Numbered from the stretch's first letter, positions 1-8,306 are shown. The stretch: DNA of 64,000 bases from JASFHF01 sp050123335 (GCA_050123335.1 JASFHH010000004.1:1-64000); one strand, 5' to 3'. Notes: a model not told the origin generated them from the letters alone. A program made the numbers and translations.

Positions 1-1135
1 GAGTAAATATTCCGCCAACGATTGCCATCACCAAAAAAGATGATGCTTGTTTAGTTTGTTCACCTAAACCTGCGATTCCTAAGGCAAATATAGTTGGAAA
101 CATAATTGACATAAAAAAGAAACTAAACGCCAGAGCTAATACGCCAAAACCGCCCAAACCAAGCATTACAATAAACATTAAAACAACATTGGCTAAGCTA
201 TAATATGCTAAAGCTTTATTTGGTTTAGCTTTACGTAAAATCATACTTCCGATTACTCTGCCAAGTAAAAATAAACCAAAACCACCTAATGATAAATACA
301 CCGATGCAGTACGATCACTGCATCCGCGTAAATTAGTTACTGTATAATTAATAAAAAAGCTATAAATTCCGGTTTGCGCAATCATATAAAATAGTTGCGC
401 TATTACGGCAAAAATAAAATGCCAACGTTGCCAAAACGGCCGACATTTTTTTTCAATAGTTTCTTCTGTCACATCACATTGTTCTAAGGCCTTTACATCC
501 GGCACTTTGGCAACATAAAAAGTTATCGCTAAAATTATTACAATTACAGCAATACCAACATACGGAATATATAAACTTGTGCTGGCAGCCTGTCCGCCTA
601 TGGTTGCGGATAAAATAATTTGGCCGCCAATTAATGGTCCAAGCATTTGTCCAAAAGCATTACAGCTTTGTGCCATATTAATACGTGCGGCGCCCATTTC
701 TGGGGAGCCTAACACTGTCGTATACGGATTCGCAACTGTTTCCAAAAAAGAAAGGCCGGAAGCAATTACATATAAGCCAATTAAAAACACAAAAAAGGTC
801 CCAATCATGGTTGCCGGTATTGACCATAATGAACCAAGCGCGACTAAAACCAAACCACAAATGATGCCAAATTTATAGCCAAATTTCTTTGCTAAAAATC
901 CTGCCGGAATCGCCATAGTAAAATAACCCAGATAATAAGCAAATTGTACAAAACCTGATTTGGCCTTAGAAATATGTAATACTTCCTGGAAATGTTTATT
1001 TAAAACATCGATCAGCCCCATGGAGAATCCCCATAATAAAAATAACGTGCATAACAGCAAAAATATTTTTAGATAATTTTCTCCAGTTTCGGTGATAAAA
1101 ATATTGCTGAAGTTTTTTAGCTTTGAAGCTGTCAT
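1..1135 (-). CDS. FucP-type sugar:proton symporter (MFS), C-terminus cut by window edge
   Basis: Inner-membrane major facilitator of the L-fucose permease (FHS) type, importing a sugar with protons. The frame is open from ATG at 1135 to base 1, about 378 codons, so the C-terminal part lies outside. The N-terminal stretch LLWGFSMGLIDVLNKHFQ followed by KAKSGFVQFAYYLGYF is the FucP-family signature in the first two helices. A GAGG ribosome site lies just upstream of the ATG. It is divergent from the L,D-transpeptidase gene at 1250. The family call is firm; the sugar specificity is not readable. Confidence 0.85.
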   Translation of the reverse strand, partial: MTASKLKNFSNIFITETGENYLKIFLLLCTLFLLWGFSMGLIDVLNKHFQEVLHISKAKSGFVQFAYYLGYFTMAIPAGFLAKKFGYKFGIICGLVLVALGSLWSIPATMIGTFFVFLIGLYVIASGLSFLETVANPYTTVLGSPEMGAARINMAQSCNAFGQMLGPLIGGQIILSATIGGQAASTSLYIPYVGIAVIVIILAITFYVAKVPDVKALEQCDVTEETIEKKCRPFWQRWHFIFAVIAQLFYMIAQTGIYSFFINYTVTNLRGCSDRTASVYLSLGGFGLFLLGRVIGSMILRKAKPNKALAYYSLANVVLMFIVMLGLGGFGVLALAFSFFFMSIMFPTIFALGIAGLGEQTKQASSFLVMAIVGGIFT

Positions 1136-1249
1136 TGTGATATCCTCACGATCTTGCTATATAATATTATTTTGCCACAAGTGCGTAAATAACTAAAGAT
1201 TATAGAAAAATATTTGCGAAACCACTAAAAAGCACGCTATATTACGCCT

Positions 1250-2173
1250 ATGAAAATACGACATCATTTACAATGCTTAGCTTTCATTGCTCTGAATGCT
1301 TTTTTTGCGGCAACATTTGCAGCGATGTTCCCATTACCACCACAAGGTGTGGATATTATTGGAGAAGCGCAAGTTATCACCGTGCCAAAAGCGACTAATA
1401 TTACTGAACTTGGGCAACAATACTCTGTCGGTTATCTGGAGTTTTTAGAAGCGAATCCTCACACAGATATCAAAGATGGCCTTTGGGCAGGGCAAAAGTT
1501 GGTAGTGCCAACGCGTTTTATTTTGCCGCCTGTACCAAGACGAGGCATAGTAATAAATTTAGCCGAATTACGCTTATATTATTATCCTAAGCACGCTAAA
1601 GTGGTATATACATTTCCTATTGGAATTGGCAGAATACACACACCAACACCTCTTGTTAAAACCAAAGTAATTGAAAAACGCGAAAATCCTATTTGGTTTC
1701 CAACAGAGGATACGCATGAAGAAGCTCGAGAAATGGGAATTATGCTTCCTGAAAAGATTTTGCCGGGTCCGCAAAATCCGCTAGGAAAATATGCGATTCG
1801 GTTGGGATTAAATACTTATTTGATTCATGGTACTAATCGACCTGATGGGGTAGGAATTCGCAGTAGCGGTGGTTGTATTCGTATGTATCCAGATGATGTC
1901 GAACAGCTATATAAATTAGTATCTGTTGGCACACGTGTTAATATTATTGATGAGCCTATTAAAATTGGTTGGAAAAACAATGTATTATACCTGGAAGCTC
2001 ATGTACCAGTTGATTTTAAACATAGTAAAGCCGAAGATAGATTGCAACCATTAGTAGAAGCATTGAAAGATACCATTGAAAAGCAGCACACTAAAATCGA
2101 CTGGCGACGTGCTACACAAGTAGCTGATAACCAAAATGGTATACCTACACCAGTCGGCAAACGGTTTCCTTAA
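1250..2173 (+). CDS. L,D-transpeptidase (ErfK/YbiS/YkuD family) with LysM
   Basis: Periplasmic enzyme that makes 3-3 peptidoglycan cross-links or anchors lipoprotein to peptidoglycan. In order: an N-terminal hydrophobic signal peptide (about residues 1-25), a LysM-like module (about 43-88, ending in LWAGQKLVVP), then a YkuD catalytic domain from about residue 100. The active-site signature is present: HGTNRPDGVGIRSSGGCIRM has the conserved His, the SxGC nucleophile Cys and the following Arg. The length of 307 residues matches E. coli ErfK/YbiS. It stands alone, with a repeat hairpin downstream. Confidence 0.93.
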   Translation: MKIRHHLQCLAFIALNAFFAATFAAMFPLPPQGVDIIGEAQVITVPKATNITELGQQYSVGYLEFLEANPHTDIKDGLWAGQKLVVPTRFILPPVPRRGIVINLAELRLYYYPKHAKVVYTFPIGIGRIHTPTPLVKTKVIEKRENPIWFPTEDTHEEAREMGIMLPEKILPGPQNPLGKYAIRLGLNTYLIHGTNRPDGVGIRSSGGCIRMYPDDVEQLYKLVSVGTRVNIIDEPIKIGWKNNVLYLEAHVPVDFKHSKAEDRLQPLVEALKDTIEKQHTKIDWRRATQVADNQNGIPTPVGKRFP

Positions 2174-2231
2174 TGAATATATCGGTTATATTCCAAAATG
2201 TAAGATTTGTAACTGACAAATTACTTATTAA

Positions 2232-2342
2232 GTTTCTGTGGCAACTACCGCGCATGATAAATTTGTGTTCTTTAAAGTTCGGTAGATGCTTACTGACTCG
2301 CGATTTTACCAAACAAACTGGTTGTAAAATCGCGAGTTCCAA
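2232..2342. repeat. Dispersed 111-bp repeat, copy 1, with 14-bp hairpin
   Basis: This segment is recognisably the same as 36824-36935. Both begin GTTTYTGTGG, continue AACTACCGCGCATG, and end with a hairpin followed by TTCCAA. The hairpin arms here are 2296-2309 and 2324-2337 with a 14-nt loop. In the other copy two adjacent pairs in each arm have changed together (CG to TA on one side, CG to TA on the other), so pairing is kept. It lies downstream of the L,D-transpeptidase gene. Confidence 0.8.
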
Positions 2343-2404
2343 TTTTATGTCGATATTCGTATCTTCATTGGCGAATGACATAGTTGATGATACAATAAAA
2401 AAAT

Positions 2405-3559
2405 ATGACTAATAAATTAATCCAGCTGTTAAATCAACCTATGCATTTGTTTACTAAATTCCCAATGCGTTATTTTTGGATAGTTGAATTCTGTATTGTT
2501 GTATTAATAACCTTTTTCATTAATATTCTGCAAAATATTATCTATTCCTATATCCTACCACGATTGGAGAAAACTGATCGGGTTTGGGATGATTCTTTAG
2601 TTTATTCAATTCACGCACCGCTTAAATTTTTAATTTGGTTGCTTGGTATAACTTATGCTGCAGATATTGTTAAAGAGGCAACTCATGCAGTTGCCATATT
2701 CGAGCTAATTGCGCCTATCCGCCGCATTGGGATTGTAATTTTTTTAGTATGGTTTTTGGTGTTGTATATCAAACGTATTGCCGAAAGGTTAGTGCATCCG
2801 GATTATGCGATTAAGGTTAGCGATAAAACTACTGTAGATGCAATTGGCAAATTATTAATTTTGTTGATTATTGTTGCCGCATTTTTAGTAGTATTGCAAG
2901 AAGTTGGCGTTCCTGTTTCTGGAGTTATTGCATTTGGTGGTGGTGGCGCCATTATTGTTGGTTGGGCAGCAAAAGATTCATTGTCGAACCTTGTTGGTGG
3001 GCTAATGATTTATTTTGATCGTCCATTTGCTGTAGGAGATTGGATTAAATCTCCAGATAAAAAAATTGAAGGTACGGTTGAATACATTGGTTGGCGTCGC
3101 ACTCGGATCCGCACCTTTGATAAACGACCTTTATATGTGCCAAACGGTATATTTTCCAATCTGGTGATTGAAAATCCATCACGCATGACCAATCGGCGCA
3201 TTAGAACTCATTTTGGTGTGCGTTACTGTGATGCGCCAAAATTGCCCGCGATCATTAAAGACATTGAAAAAATGTTAAAAAATCATCCAGATATTGATAC
3301 ACAGCAAATGCACTTTGCAAAATTGGTAAAATTTGATGAATCTTCATTAAATATTTTACTTTATGCCTTTACAAAAACCACACAATGGGTACCATTCCAA
3401 ACTGTGCAGGAAGATGTATTTTTCAAAATCATCGATATTATTTATAATAAGCACCAAGCCTCAATGGCATTTCCAACACGAACACTGGAAGTTCCGAAAG
3501 GTTTGGCGGTAGAATTAATGCAAAACACAGGTGGTATCCATGAACAACAACTTAAATGA
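2405..3559 (+). CDS. MscS-family mechanosensitive ion channel
   Basis: Inner-membrane channel protein that vents solutes on hypo-osmotic shock. Three to four hydrophobic segments fill residues about 20-190, and the pore-lining TM3 region has the Gly/Ala-rich pattern GVIAFGGGGAIIVGWAAKDS. The MscS beta domain follows (LVGGLMIYFDRPFAVGDWI, then GTVEYIGWRRTRIRTFD), and then the cytoplasmic alpha/beta domain. At 384 residues it is a medium-length MscS relative with an extra N-terminal membrane region. Its 3' end overlaps the hpt start by 20 bases, so the two are probably co-transcribed. Confidence 0.92.
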   Translation: MTNKLIQLLNQPMHLFTKFPMRYFWIVEFCIVVLITFFINILQNIIYSYILPRLEKTDRVWDDSLVYSIHAPLKFLIWLLGITYAADIVKEATHAVAIFELIAPIRRIGIVIFLVWFLVLYIKRIAERLVHPDYAIKVSDKTTVDAIGKLLILLIIVAAFLVVLQEVGVPVSGVIAFGGGGAIIVGWAAKDSLSNLVGGLMIYFDRPFAVGDWIKSPDKKIEGTVEYIGWRRTRIRTFDKRPLYVPNGIFSNLVIENPSRMTNRRIRTHFGVRYCDAPKLPAIIKDIEKMLKNHPDIDTQQMHFAKLVKFDESSLNILLYAFTKTTQWVPFQTVQEDVFFKIIDIIYNKHQASMAFPTRTLEVPKGLAVELMQNTGGIHEQQLK

Positions 3560-4094
3560 CGTCAAAGAATTACAAACCAAAACCGTTTGCCTTTATGATG
3601 CACAAGCCGTAGCTAAAGCTATCGAAGAAATGGCTCGTCAAATGAATGCAGAATTAGCCGATAAAAATCCAATTCTGTTATGTGCGATGAATGGCGCCTT
3701 GATTTTTTTAGGACAACTCGCACCATTGCTTAATTTCCCATTGCAAATTGATTATATTCATACGTCACGTTTTCGTGGTGAAATGCGGGGAGGGGACTTG
3801 CATTGGCTGGCCACTCCAACCATTCCATTAAAAAACCGTAATATTATTATTATTGAAGATATTTTGGATTCAGGAATCACGCTCGCTGCAATCAAAGATT
3901 ATTGTGTTCAGCAAGGAGCTAAAGAAGTATTGTCAGCTGTATTGGTTGATAAAGCACATCCGAGAGAAGAGGGTGGATTAGATAAGGCGGAATTTACCGG
4001 CTTAAATGTTCCTGATAAATTTTTAGTTGGGTTTGGTTTGGATTATAAAGGCTATCTACGTAATATTCCTGGAATTTATGCAGTTGAAGATTAA
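3540..4094 (+). CDS. hpt: Hypoxanthine-guanine phosphoribosyltransferase
   Basis: Purine salvage enzyme that joins hypoxanthine or guanine to PRPP, giving IMP or GMP. The PRPP-binding signature is clear: IIIIEDILDSGITL near residues 100-113. DYIHTSRFRGEMRGG earlier and KAHPREEGG later fit HPRT-type enzymes. The ATG at 3540 gives 184 residues and overlaps the end of the MscS gene; a GTG nine bases earlier is possible but less likely. Purine transport (16744) and adk (4318) also lie in this window. Confidence 0.92.
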   Translation: MNNNLNDVKELQTKTVCLYDAQAVAKAIEEMARQMNAELADKNPILLCAMNGALIFLGQLAPLLNFPLQIDYIHTSRFRGEMRGGDLHWLATPTIPLKNRNIIIIEDILDSGITLAAIKDYCVQQGAKEVLSAVLVDKAHPREEGGLDKAEFTGLNVPDKFLVGFGLDYKGYLRNIPGIYAVED

Positions 4095-4101
4095 TCGATT
4101 A

Positions 4102-4286
4102 CACGTTATTTTAAAACATTTTGACACATCTTACGGCGAGCTTGTTTGCAAACGCGTCTTTTCAATCATGCAACAAGCTTGGCATGATTGAAAAGTACAT
4201 CCGTGTAATACTTTGTTCGCGCTTCCATGCGCTCAAAAGTTTGCAAACAAGCTCCCCTGCGATGTGTCATGTTTTAAAATAACGTG
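4102..4286. repeat. Long composite hairpin, variable-stem family copy C (minus orientation)
   Basis: The 185-bp palindromic structure fills the gap between hpt and adk. Three stem blocks pair: 4102-4118 with 4270-4286 (17 bp), 4122-4130 with 4261-4269 (9 bp) and 4138-4153 with 4239-4254 (16 bp). Inside is a further 14-bp hairpin (4158-4171 with 4182-4195). On the minus strand the remaining apical part, 4233 down to 4196, carries the core shared with the hairpins at 44997 and 55191: AGCGC, CATGGA, GCGCG, then ACACGGATGTAC. The stem sequence is unrelated to those copies. Confidence 0.8.
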
Positions 4287-4317
4287 CAAAATCTGTTTAC
4301 ATACAAAGGAAAAATTC

Positions 4318-4950
4318 ATGAAAATAATTTTATTAGGTCCGCCGGGTGCAGGTAAAGGCACGCAGGCAAAATTTATTTGTGATAGGTTTAAGATTCCATT
4401 TATTTCCACTGGCGATATGCTGCGCGCAGCAGTTGCTGCTAAATCTCCTTTAGGACTGAAAGTAAAAGCAATTATGGATGCTGGTAAATTAGTTTCTGAT
4501 GATATTATGGTTGCGCTCGTTCAAGAAAGAATTGCGCAGCCTGATTGTGCAAATGGTTTTTTATTAGATGGTTTTCCACGTACGATGGAGCAAGCGCAAG
4601 CATTAACTAATGCGAAAGTCACAATTGATTGTGTGATTGCAATAGTTGTTGTTGATGATGAAATTGTACGCCGCATGTCAGGACGGCGCGTACATCAAGC
4701 AAGTGGGCGTACTTATCATGTGATTTATAATCCTCCACGCGAGGAAGGCAAAGATGATGAAACTGGTGAGCCTCTAATTCAGCGCGAAGATGATAAAGAA
4801 GAGGTAGTGCGTCATCGACTTGAAGTCTATCACCAACAAACTCAGCCATTAATTCAATACTACCAAGCTAACGGCGCAGTTAAATTTGTCCAGGTTGATG
4901 GCTCTGGCAGTATTGATGAGATTACGCAAGAGATCTTGAAGCGTTTATAA
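4318..4950 (+). CDS. adk: Adenylate kinase
   Basis: Cytoplasmic enzyme interconverting ATP + AMP and two ADP. P-loop LLGPPGAGKGTQ at residues about 5-16, AMP-binding STGDMLRAAV, DGFPRT, and a full-length LID domain (GRRVHQASGRTYHV to QREDDKEE) that lacks the zinc-binding Cys set. The ATG at 4318 follows an AAAGGA site and gives 210 residues, normal for the long bacterial form. The final 24 codons recur in diverged form at 5988-6059, beyond the next gene, which suggests DNA was inserted at the 3' end of adk. Confidence 0.97.
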   Translation: MKIILLGPPGAGKGTQAKFICDRFKIPFISTGDMLRAAVAAKSPLGLKVKAIMDAGKLVSDDIMVALVQERIAQPDCANGFLLDGFPRTMEQAQALTNAKVTIDCVIAIVVVDDEIVRRMSGRRVHQASGRTYHVIYNPPREEGKDDETGEPLIQREDDKEEVVRHRLEVYHQQTQPLIQYYQANGAVKFVQVDGSGSIDEITQEILKRL

Positions 4951-5838
4951 AGTATTGTAAGATTTTTTTTCTGGCGTATCAATTAAACGGCATTCTGAAT
5001 CATTTTCTGATTTCTTTTTTTGACAACAAAAGAACATGGTAACACAACAATTTTGAGAACCATTTTCCTCACAATAATTTTTTACAAATTCACGATCATT
5101 TAGTACACCTGTTAGGCTAATCCTATTGTGTTTAACCTTATTAAATTTTTCCATTTCTTTTTTAGTGTTATTATAAGCTTTTTCTGTATTTTTGAGATGA
5201 TAACGCGCCCACATAATACATCCAGCTATAAAGCTAGCTGGCTGAATAATTCGTTTGATAAGTAAATTTGATGCGCCAAAATATAAAAATACATCACCAA
5301 CTACTAACGAAGACACCCAGGTTTTGTTGAGATTATAAATTCCATTAAAAATTTCCGCTAAACCCTTGTGAACTATAGTTGATAATTTTGCTATTATTCG
5401 CCATTTATAGTTTAACCTACCATCTTTTTTCAGTTTATTCTGCGCTTTTTGTTTCAGATAATCAGCAAAATGATAAATTAGCCTTAGCATCCAAGCAGGC
5501 ATAATAATCGCAAGCATTGTTATTTTTGTACTTGTATTTGAAAGTGACGCATTTGGTTCAATAGTTGTTTTCTTGCCAAACCAACCGCCAAGCCCGATAA
5601 ATATTAGTCCGGCTACATCAAACCCAGCTTCTAATATTGGTTCTACGATCCACTTAATTGGCCAATCCAAAATTTTAAAAGGCAAAAGAGTCAGATCTGT
5701 GATTGGCTTACAACACGCAAGTGTGCAATCACTTATAGTGCGCGCATCACTAAAATTTTTTTTTACATTTTTCCACCAATTTTTAAGACTTTGCCATTGT
5801 TTTTCTACCCATTGTTCACAAGTCTTCACTATAAACAT
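4945..5838 (-). CDS. Unrecognised membrane-associated protein, candidate type IV effector
   Basis: I do not recognise this 297-residue protein. It has hydrophobic hairpins near residues 65-95 and 115-135, a WFGKKTT motif shared with the 6228 product (WFGKPIT), more hydrophobic segments at about 175-215, and a polar, acidic C-terminus ending RLIDTPEKKSYNTL, rich in Cys just before. The ATG at 5838 sits behind AAGGAG; an upstream TTG at 5868 is less likely. It is convergent with adk (stops overlap by 6 bases). The promoter at 5880-5912 matches a PmrA-controlled one. The effector role is inferred from promoter, base composition and tail. Confidence 0.7.
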   Translation of the reverse strand: MFIVKTCEQWVEKQWQSLKNWWKNVKKNFSDARTISDCTLACCKPITDLTLLPFKILDWPIKWIVEPILEAGFDVAGLIFIGLGGWFGKKTTIEPNASLSNTSTKITMLAIIMPAWMLRLIYHFADYLKQKAQNKLKKDGRLNYKWRIIAKLSTIVHKGLAEIFNGIYNLNKTWVSSLVVGDVFLYFGASNLLIKRIIQPASFIAGCIMWARYHLKNTEKAYNNTKKEMEKFNKVKHNRISLTGVLNDREFVKNYCEENGSQNCCVTMFFCCQKKKSENDSECRLIDTPEKKSYNTL

Positions 5839-5879
5839 AATTGCACTCCTTTTGTTATTTCTTCTCAAAGCGTTTGTGT

Positions 5880-5912
5880 ATTATAATTTGCAAACCTTAA
5901 GGAAATCTTAAG
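5880..5912 (-). promoter_or_regulatory. PmrA-type box plus -10 for the 4945-5838 gene
   Basis: Read on the minus strand: CTTAAG (5912-5907), 5 nt, CTTAAG (5901-5896), 10 nt, TATAAT (5885-5880). The half-site pattern and 11-bp period match the enterobacterial PmrA box (YTTAAK-N5-YTTAAK) and the TTAA-N7-TTAA core used in Legionella and Coxiella. The box replaces a -35. The same arrangement and spacing precede the genes at 6228 and 8307. Confidence 0.8.
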
Positions 5913-5987
5913 TTCGTGAAAAAGTTGTAGATACAAAATAGCGCATTTTAAGATTTTAGAGTTAGCAACTTACTACTTAGTAATCTT

Positions 5988-6059
5988 GTAAAAATTGTCC
6001 AGGCTGATGGTTCTGGCAGTATTGATGAGATCACGCAAGAAATTTTAATGCGCTTATAA
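5988..6059 (+). pseudogene. Duplicated 3' end of adk (last 24 codons)
   Basis: Seventy-two bases align without gaps to adk 4879-4950, reading VKIVQADGSGSIDEITQEIL then MRL and a stop. Ten bases differ, and seven of those are synonymous. That bias means the two ends diverged while both were functional genes, so one of them probably arrived with foreign DNA. No adk sequence precedes it. It separates the two paralogous effector-like genes. Confidence 0.9.
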
Positions 6060-6156
6060 ACTTTTTATTTTTAAGCCATTTTAATGGTTTTCATTATAAC
6101 TCTTTGATTATTAAAGATTTAATGAGTTGTGCGCTAATTGGCTTTTATTTACAGGC

Positions 6157-6189
6157 CTTAAGATTCCCTTAAGATTAACGTGTTACAAT
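6157..6189 (+). promoter_or_regulatory. PmrA-type box plus -10 for the 6228 gene
   Basis: CTTAAG (6157-6162), 5 nt, CTTAAG (6168-6173), 10 nt, TACAAT (6184-6189). Spacing is identical to the boxes at 5880 and 8194. The transcript would start near 6196, about 30 bases before the ATG at 6228, with an AAGGGGAA ribosome site between. Confidence 0.82.
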
Positions 6190-6227
6190 GCCTCCTCTCA
6201 AAATAACATAAAAAGGGGAAACATATT

Positions 6228-7505
6228 ATGGCTTTTGGTAAAAAACTTGTATCTCTTTTAAATAAAGGAATAAAGTATATAAAAAATGTTTTTGCTAAAT
6301 ATTTTAGATATAAAACTTTTAAAGAAACAACAAAATATCTTGATAAGGGCATAATTAACGGAGCAGCTGATTCCGCATTAATGCTGTTTGTTGTTGATGA
6401 TTGGTTTGGCAAACCGATCACAAAAGTGTCAAAAACCACAGCTTATACTTTATTTTCGTTATGGATGGCAGGGTGTATTGCTGTTAGATTAATAAACTTA
6501 CTATTTAATGACGTTGCAAAAGCGACCAAAGGCAACGCAAAACTGACTTTCTCAATGTTAAAATTGCTTACTAAGCCTATAGAGGATTTCATAAATGGCT
6601 TCAATATTGTTGCTGTGCCGGCTTTTTTGTTTTTTGAGGTTTTTGATTTTGCTGCATTATTTTCTAATCAAGGATACCTTGCTTGTCAAATTGGTACAAT
6701 GGTATTAAGTGGAATATTCGGTGCCCATGACGCGCAGCAATCTTTTAGAAAAGAATTACAAAATGTCGATAAGGCAATGAAGCAAAAAAAAGGGCGTATA
6801 GAAAATTCTCACTCAAAAATAAAAGGTTATTTAGATAAACTAGATAAATTTGAAAAACACAAAATTATAAATTTATGCAAATTATTATTTATTAAAGGTC
6901 CTCAAGTGATATTAATTAATTACTTGAATTTCACAGCTTTGAACTTTTATCTTTCTTTTGTAAGAAAGGTATATCCTCCACAATTACCATTTACGAAAGG
7001 ATCAAAAACGACGGTGCCATTTATTTTGACTACTGCGGGAATTATTCCTCAAGCGTTGCAGGCAATCTTGAACTGCAGTGTTGATCAATACAAGAATGCA
7101 CAAATAAATGAAGGTGACGAAGTAAAAAATTTAGCATGGAAAAAATTTATATCAGCCAACTCAAGATGTTTAAATGTTTTCTATGATGTGTTATCAAGAT
7201 ATGGGATGGCTACAGTGATTTTTCTTGTAATTAAACATACTATTGAAACGATTAAAAATATTTCATATGACAATACATTTATCACAGAATTATTAACAGG
7301 ATGCATAGCTGCTTTATCGATGTTCCATGAATTAATCGATAGTGGTCGCAGCAATTTTAAAGCATATAAGAATGATCTTAAAGAAATTACAAACCCATCA
7401 CGTAGAATTAATCTTGTTCAGAACGACAGTGGTGAGGATAAGAATAATGAGGAGCAACCACTTATCATTAATCCTGTACAAAGCATTACATCTCAACTTA
7501 AATGA
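6228..7505 (+). CDS. Unrecognised multi-pass protein, candidate type IV effector
   Basis: 425 residues, no family recognised. Hydrophobic hairpins lie at about residues 45-95 (containing DDWFGKPIT), 120-165, 225-245, 260-280 and 325-370, separated by basic stretches such as KAMKQKKGRIENSHSK. The layout parallels the 4945 product, with which it shares the WFGK motif and an F/Y..GI-rich second hairpin, so I infer distant paralogy. The C-terminal 40 residues are polar with an acidic run (SGEDKNNEEQP), as in Dot/Icm substrates with an E-block. A PmrA-type promoter precedes it. The effector role is inference. Confidence 0.72.
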   Translation: MAFGKKLVSLLNKGIKYIKNVFAKYFRYKTFKETTKYLDKGIINGAADSALMLFVVDDWFGKPITKVSKTTAYTLFSLWMAGCIAVRLINLLFNDVAKATKGNAKLTFSMLKLLTKPIEDFINGFNIVAVPAFLFFEVFDFAALFSNQGYLACQIGTMVLSGIFGAHDAQQSFRKELQNVDKAMKQKKGRIENSHSKIKGYLDKLDKFEKHKIINLCKLLFIKGPQVILINYLNFTALNFYLSFVRKVYPPQLPFTKGSKTTVPFILTTAGIIPQALQAILNCSVDQYKNAQINEGDEVKNLAWKKFISANSRCLNVFYDVLSRYGMATVIFLVIKHTIETIKNISYDNTFITELLTGCIAALSMFHELIDSGRSNFKAYKNDLKEITNPSRRINLVQNDSGEDKNNEEQPLIINPVQSITSQLK

Positions 7506-7581
7506 TATTATATGCTATCAATGTCAATCTATGCTAAACTTATTGACAGCATGACCTTTGCCCCATAAAATCTCCGGTTTT

Positions 7582-7654
7582 GGGGCTATAGCTCAGCTGG
7601 GAGAGCATTTGCATGGCATGCAAAGGGTCGGCGGTTCGATCCCGCCTAGCTCCA
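7582..7654 (+). tRNA. tRNA-Ala (anticodon GGC)
   Basis: A complete cloverleaf is readable: acceptor GGGGCTA/TAGCTCC, D arm GCTC/GAGC, anticodon stem TTTGC/GCAAA with loop ATGGCAT (anticodon GGC), and T arm GGCGG/CCGCC around TTCGATC. The discriminator is A and CCA is not encoded. Confidence 0.95.
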
Positions 7655-7665
7655 CAATATCATAT

Positions 7666-7741
7666 GTCCCCATCGTCTAGAGGCCTAGGACATCGCCCTT
7701 TCACGGCGGTAACAGGGGTTCAAATCCCCTTGGGGACGCCA
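7666..7741 (+). tRNA. tRNA-Glu (anticodon TTC)
   Basis: Cloverleaf with acceptor GTCCCC/GGGGAC, anticodon arm CGCCC-TTTCACG-GCG (anticodon TTC), T arm AGGGG/CCCCT around TTCAAAT, and an encoded CCA end. It follows tRNA-Ala by 11 bases. Its last 50 bases are repeated exactly at 9574-9623, marking it as an integration site. Confidence 0.96.
7692..7741 (+). repeat. Candidate attachment site, left copy (inside tRNA-Glu)
   Basis: This 50-base stretch, from the anticodon arm through the CCA end of tRNA-Glu, is identical to 9574-9623. The sequences differ immediately outside both copies. Duplication of a tRNA 3' half around foreign DNA is the usual mark of integrase-mediated insertion. Confidence 0.88.
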
Positions 7742-7779
7742 GTTTTTTGGGTCATCCCCAAATCCGGAGGCACAAATTA

Positions 7780-7911
7780 TTAAGCACATAATGCTCTCAC
7801 ACGAATACGGTAGTTGTCAAAGTTTCTAAAGCCATAAGCCCGACGCTGAATCAATTTCATTTTTCTATGAAAGCCTTCAGTAATGCCATTGCTTTTGGTA
7901 AATCGCCACAT
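7780..7911 (-). pseudogene. ISL3-family transposase C-terminal remnant
   Basis: The minus strand reads TKSNGITEGFHRKMK, then RRAYGFRNFDNYRIRVRA and a stop at 7780, the typical C-terminal block of ISL3-family transposases. The rest of the gene is missing. The bases at 7748-7770, GGGTCATCCCCAAATCCGG, look like an ISL3-type terminal inverted repeat just outside the stop. The stretch 7912-8193 contains only further unreadable debris and a short palindrome (8137-8157). Confidence 0.72.
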
Positions 7912-8193
7912 TTACCGCATAGTTTTAATTTAAATTTCATTTGTTAAACTGACTTGCTAATTAACTACAAAAGGAGCCAGTCATGAAATCAAATGTTATA
8001 ATCTTACACCACTAAAGCAGACACAAATATTGAGCAAAATTCCAGATTGCCAAAAATTAGAAAATTACGAAAAACTGTTACCTGGAATATCAAGCTTGAA
8101 AAGGTGCAAAAAACAGATCAAAATACTGCTGCTTAGAGCGATTTTGATAGAAAATCGCAAAAAAACTGAAAAAACTAACATCTTTCTCAAAAC

Positions 8194-8226
8194 CTTAAGC
8201 TTGCGTTAAGAATCGATGACTATAAT
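8194..8226 (+). promoter_or_regulatory. PmrA-type box plus -10 for the 8307 gene
   Basis: CTTAAG (8194-8199), 5 nt, GTTAAG (8205-8210, one mismatch), 10 nt, TATAAT (8221-8226). The spacing is identical to the boxes at 5880 and 6157. The predicted start is near 8233, giving a 5' leader of about 74 bases. Confidence 0.75.
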
Positions 8227-8306
8227 TGAAACGAAACAATGACATTTGACTCTTAAATGGGAAATGTTGATTTATATTATTAAGTGAAATTGTAGAGGTA
8301 AATTTT

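Noticed and set aside
2173..2412. 79-codon ORF after the L,D-transpeptidase
   Set aside because: It is a translation of the dispersed repeat and hairpin, with no ribosome site.
8137..8157. Intrinsic terminator GCGATTTT/AAAATCGC
   Set aside because: The palindrome is followed by an A-run on the plus strand and lacks a T-run on either transcript orientation.
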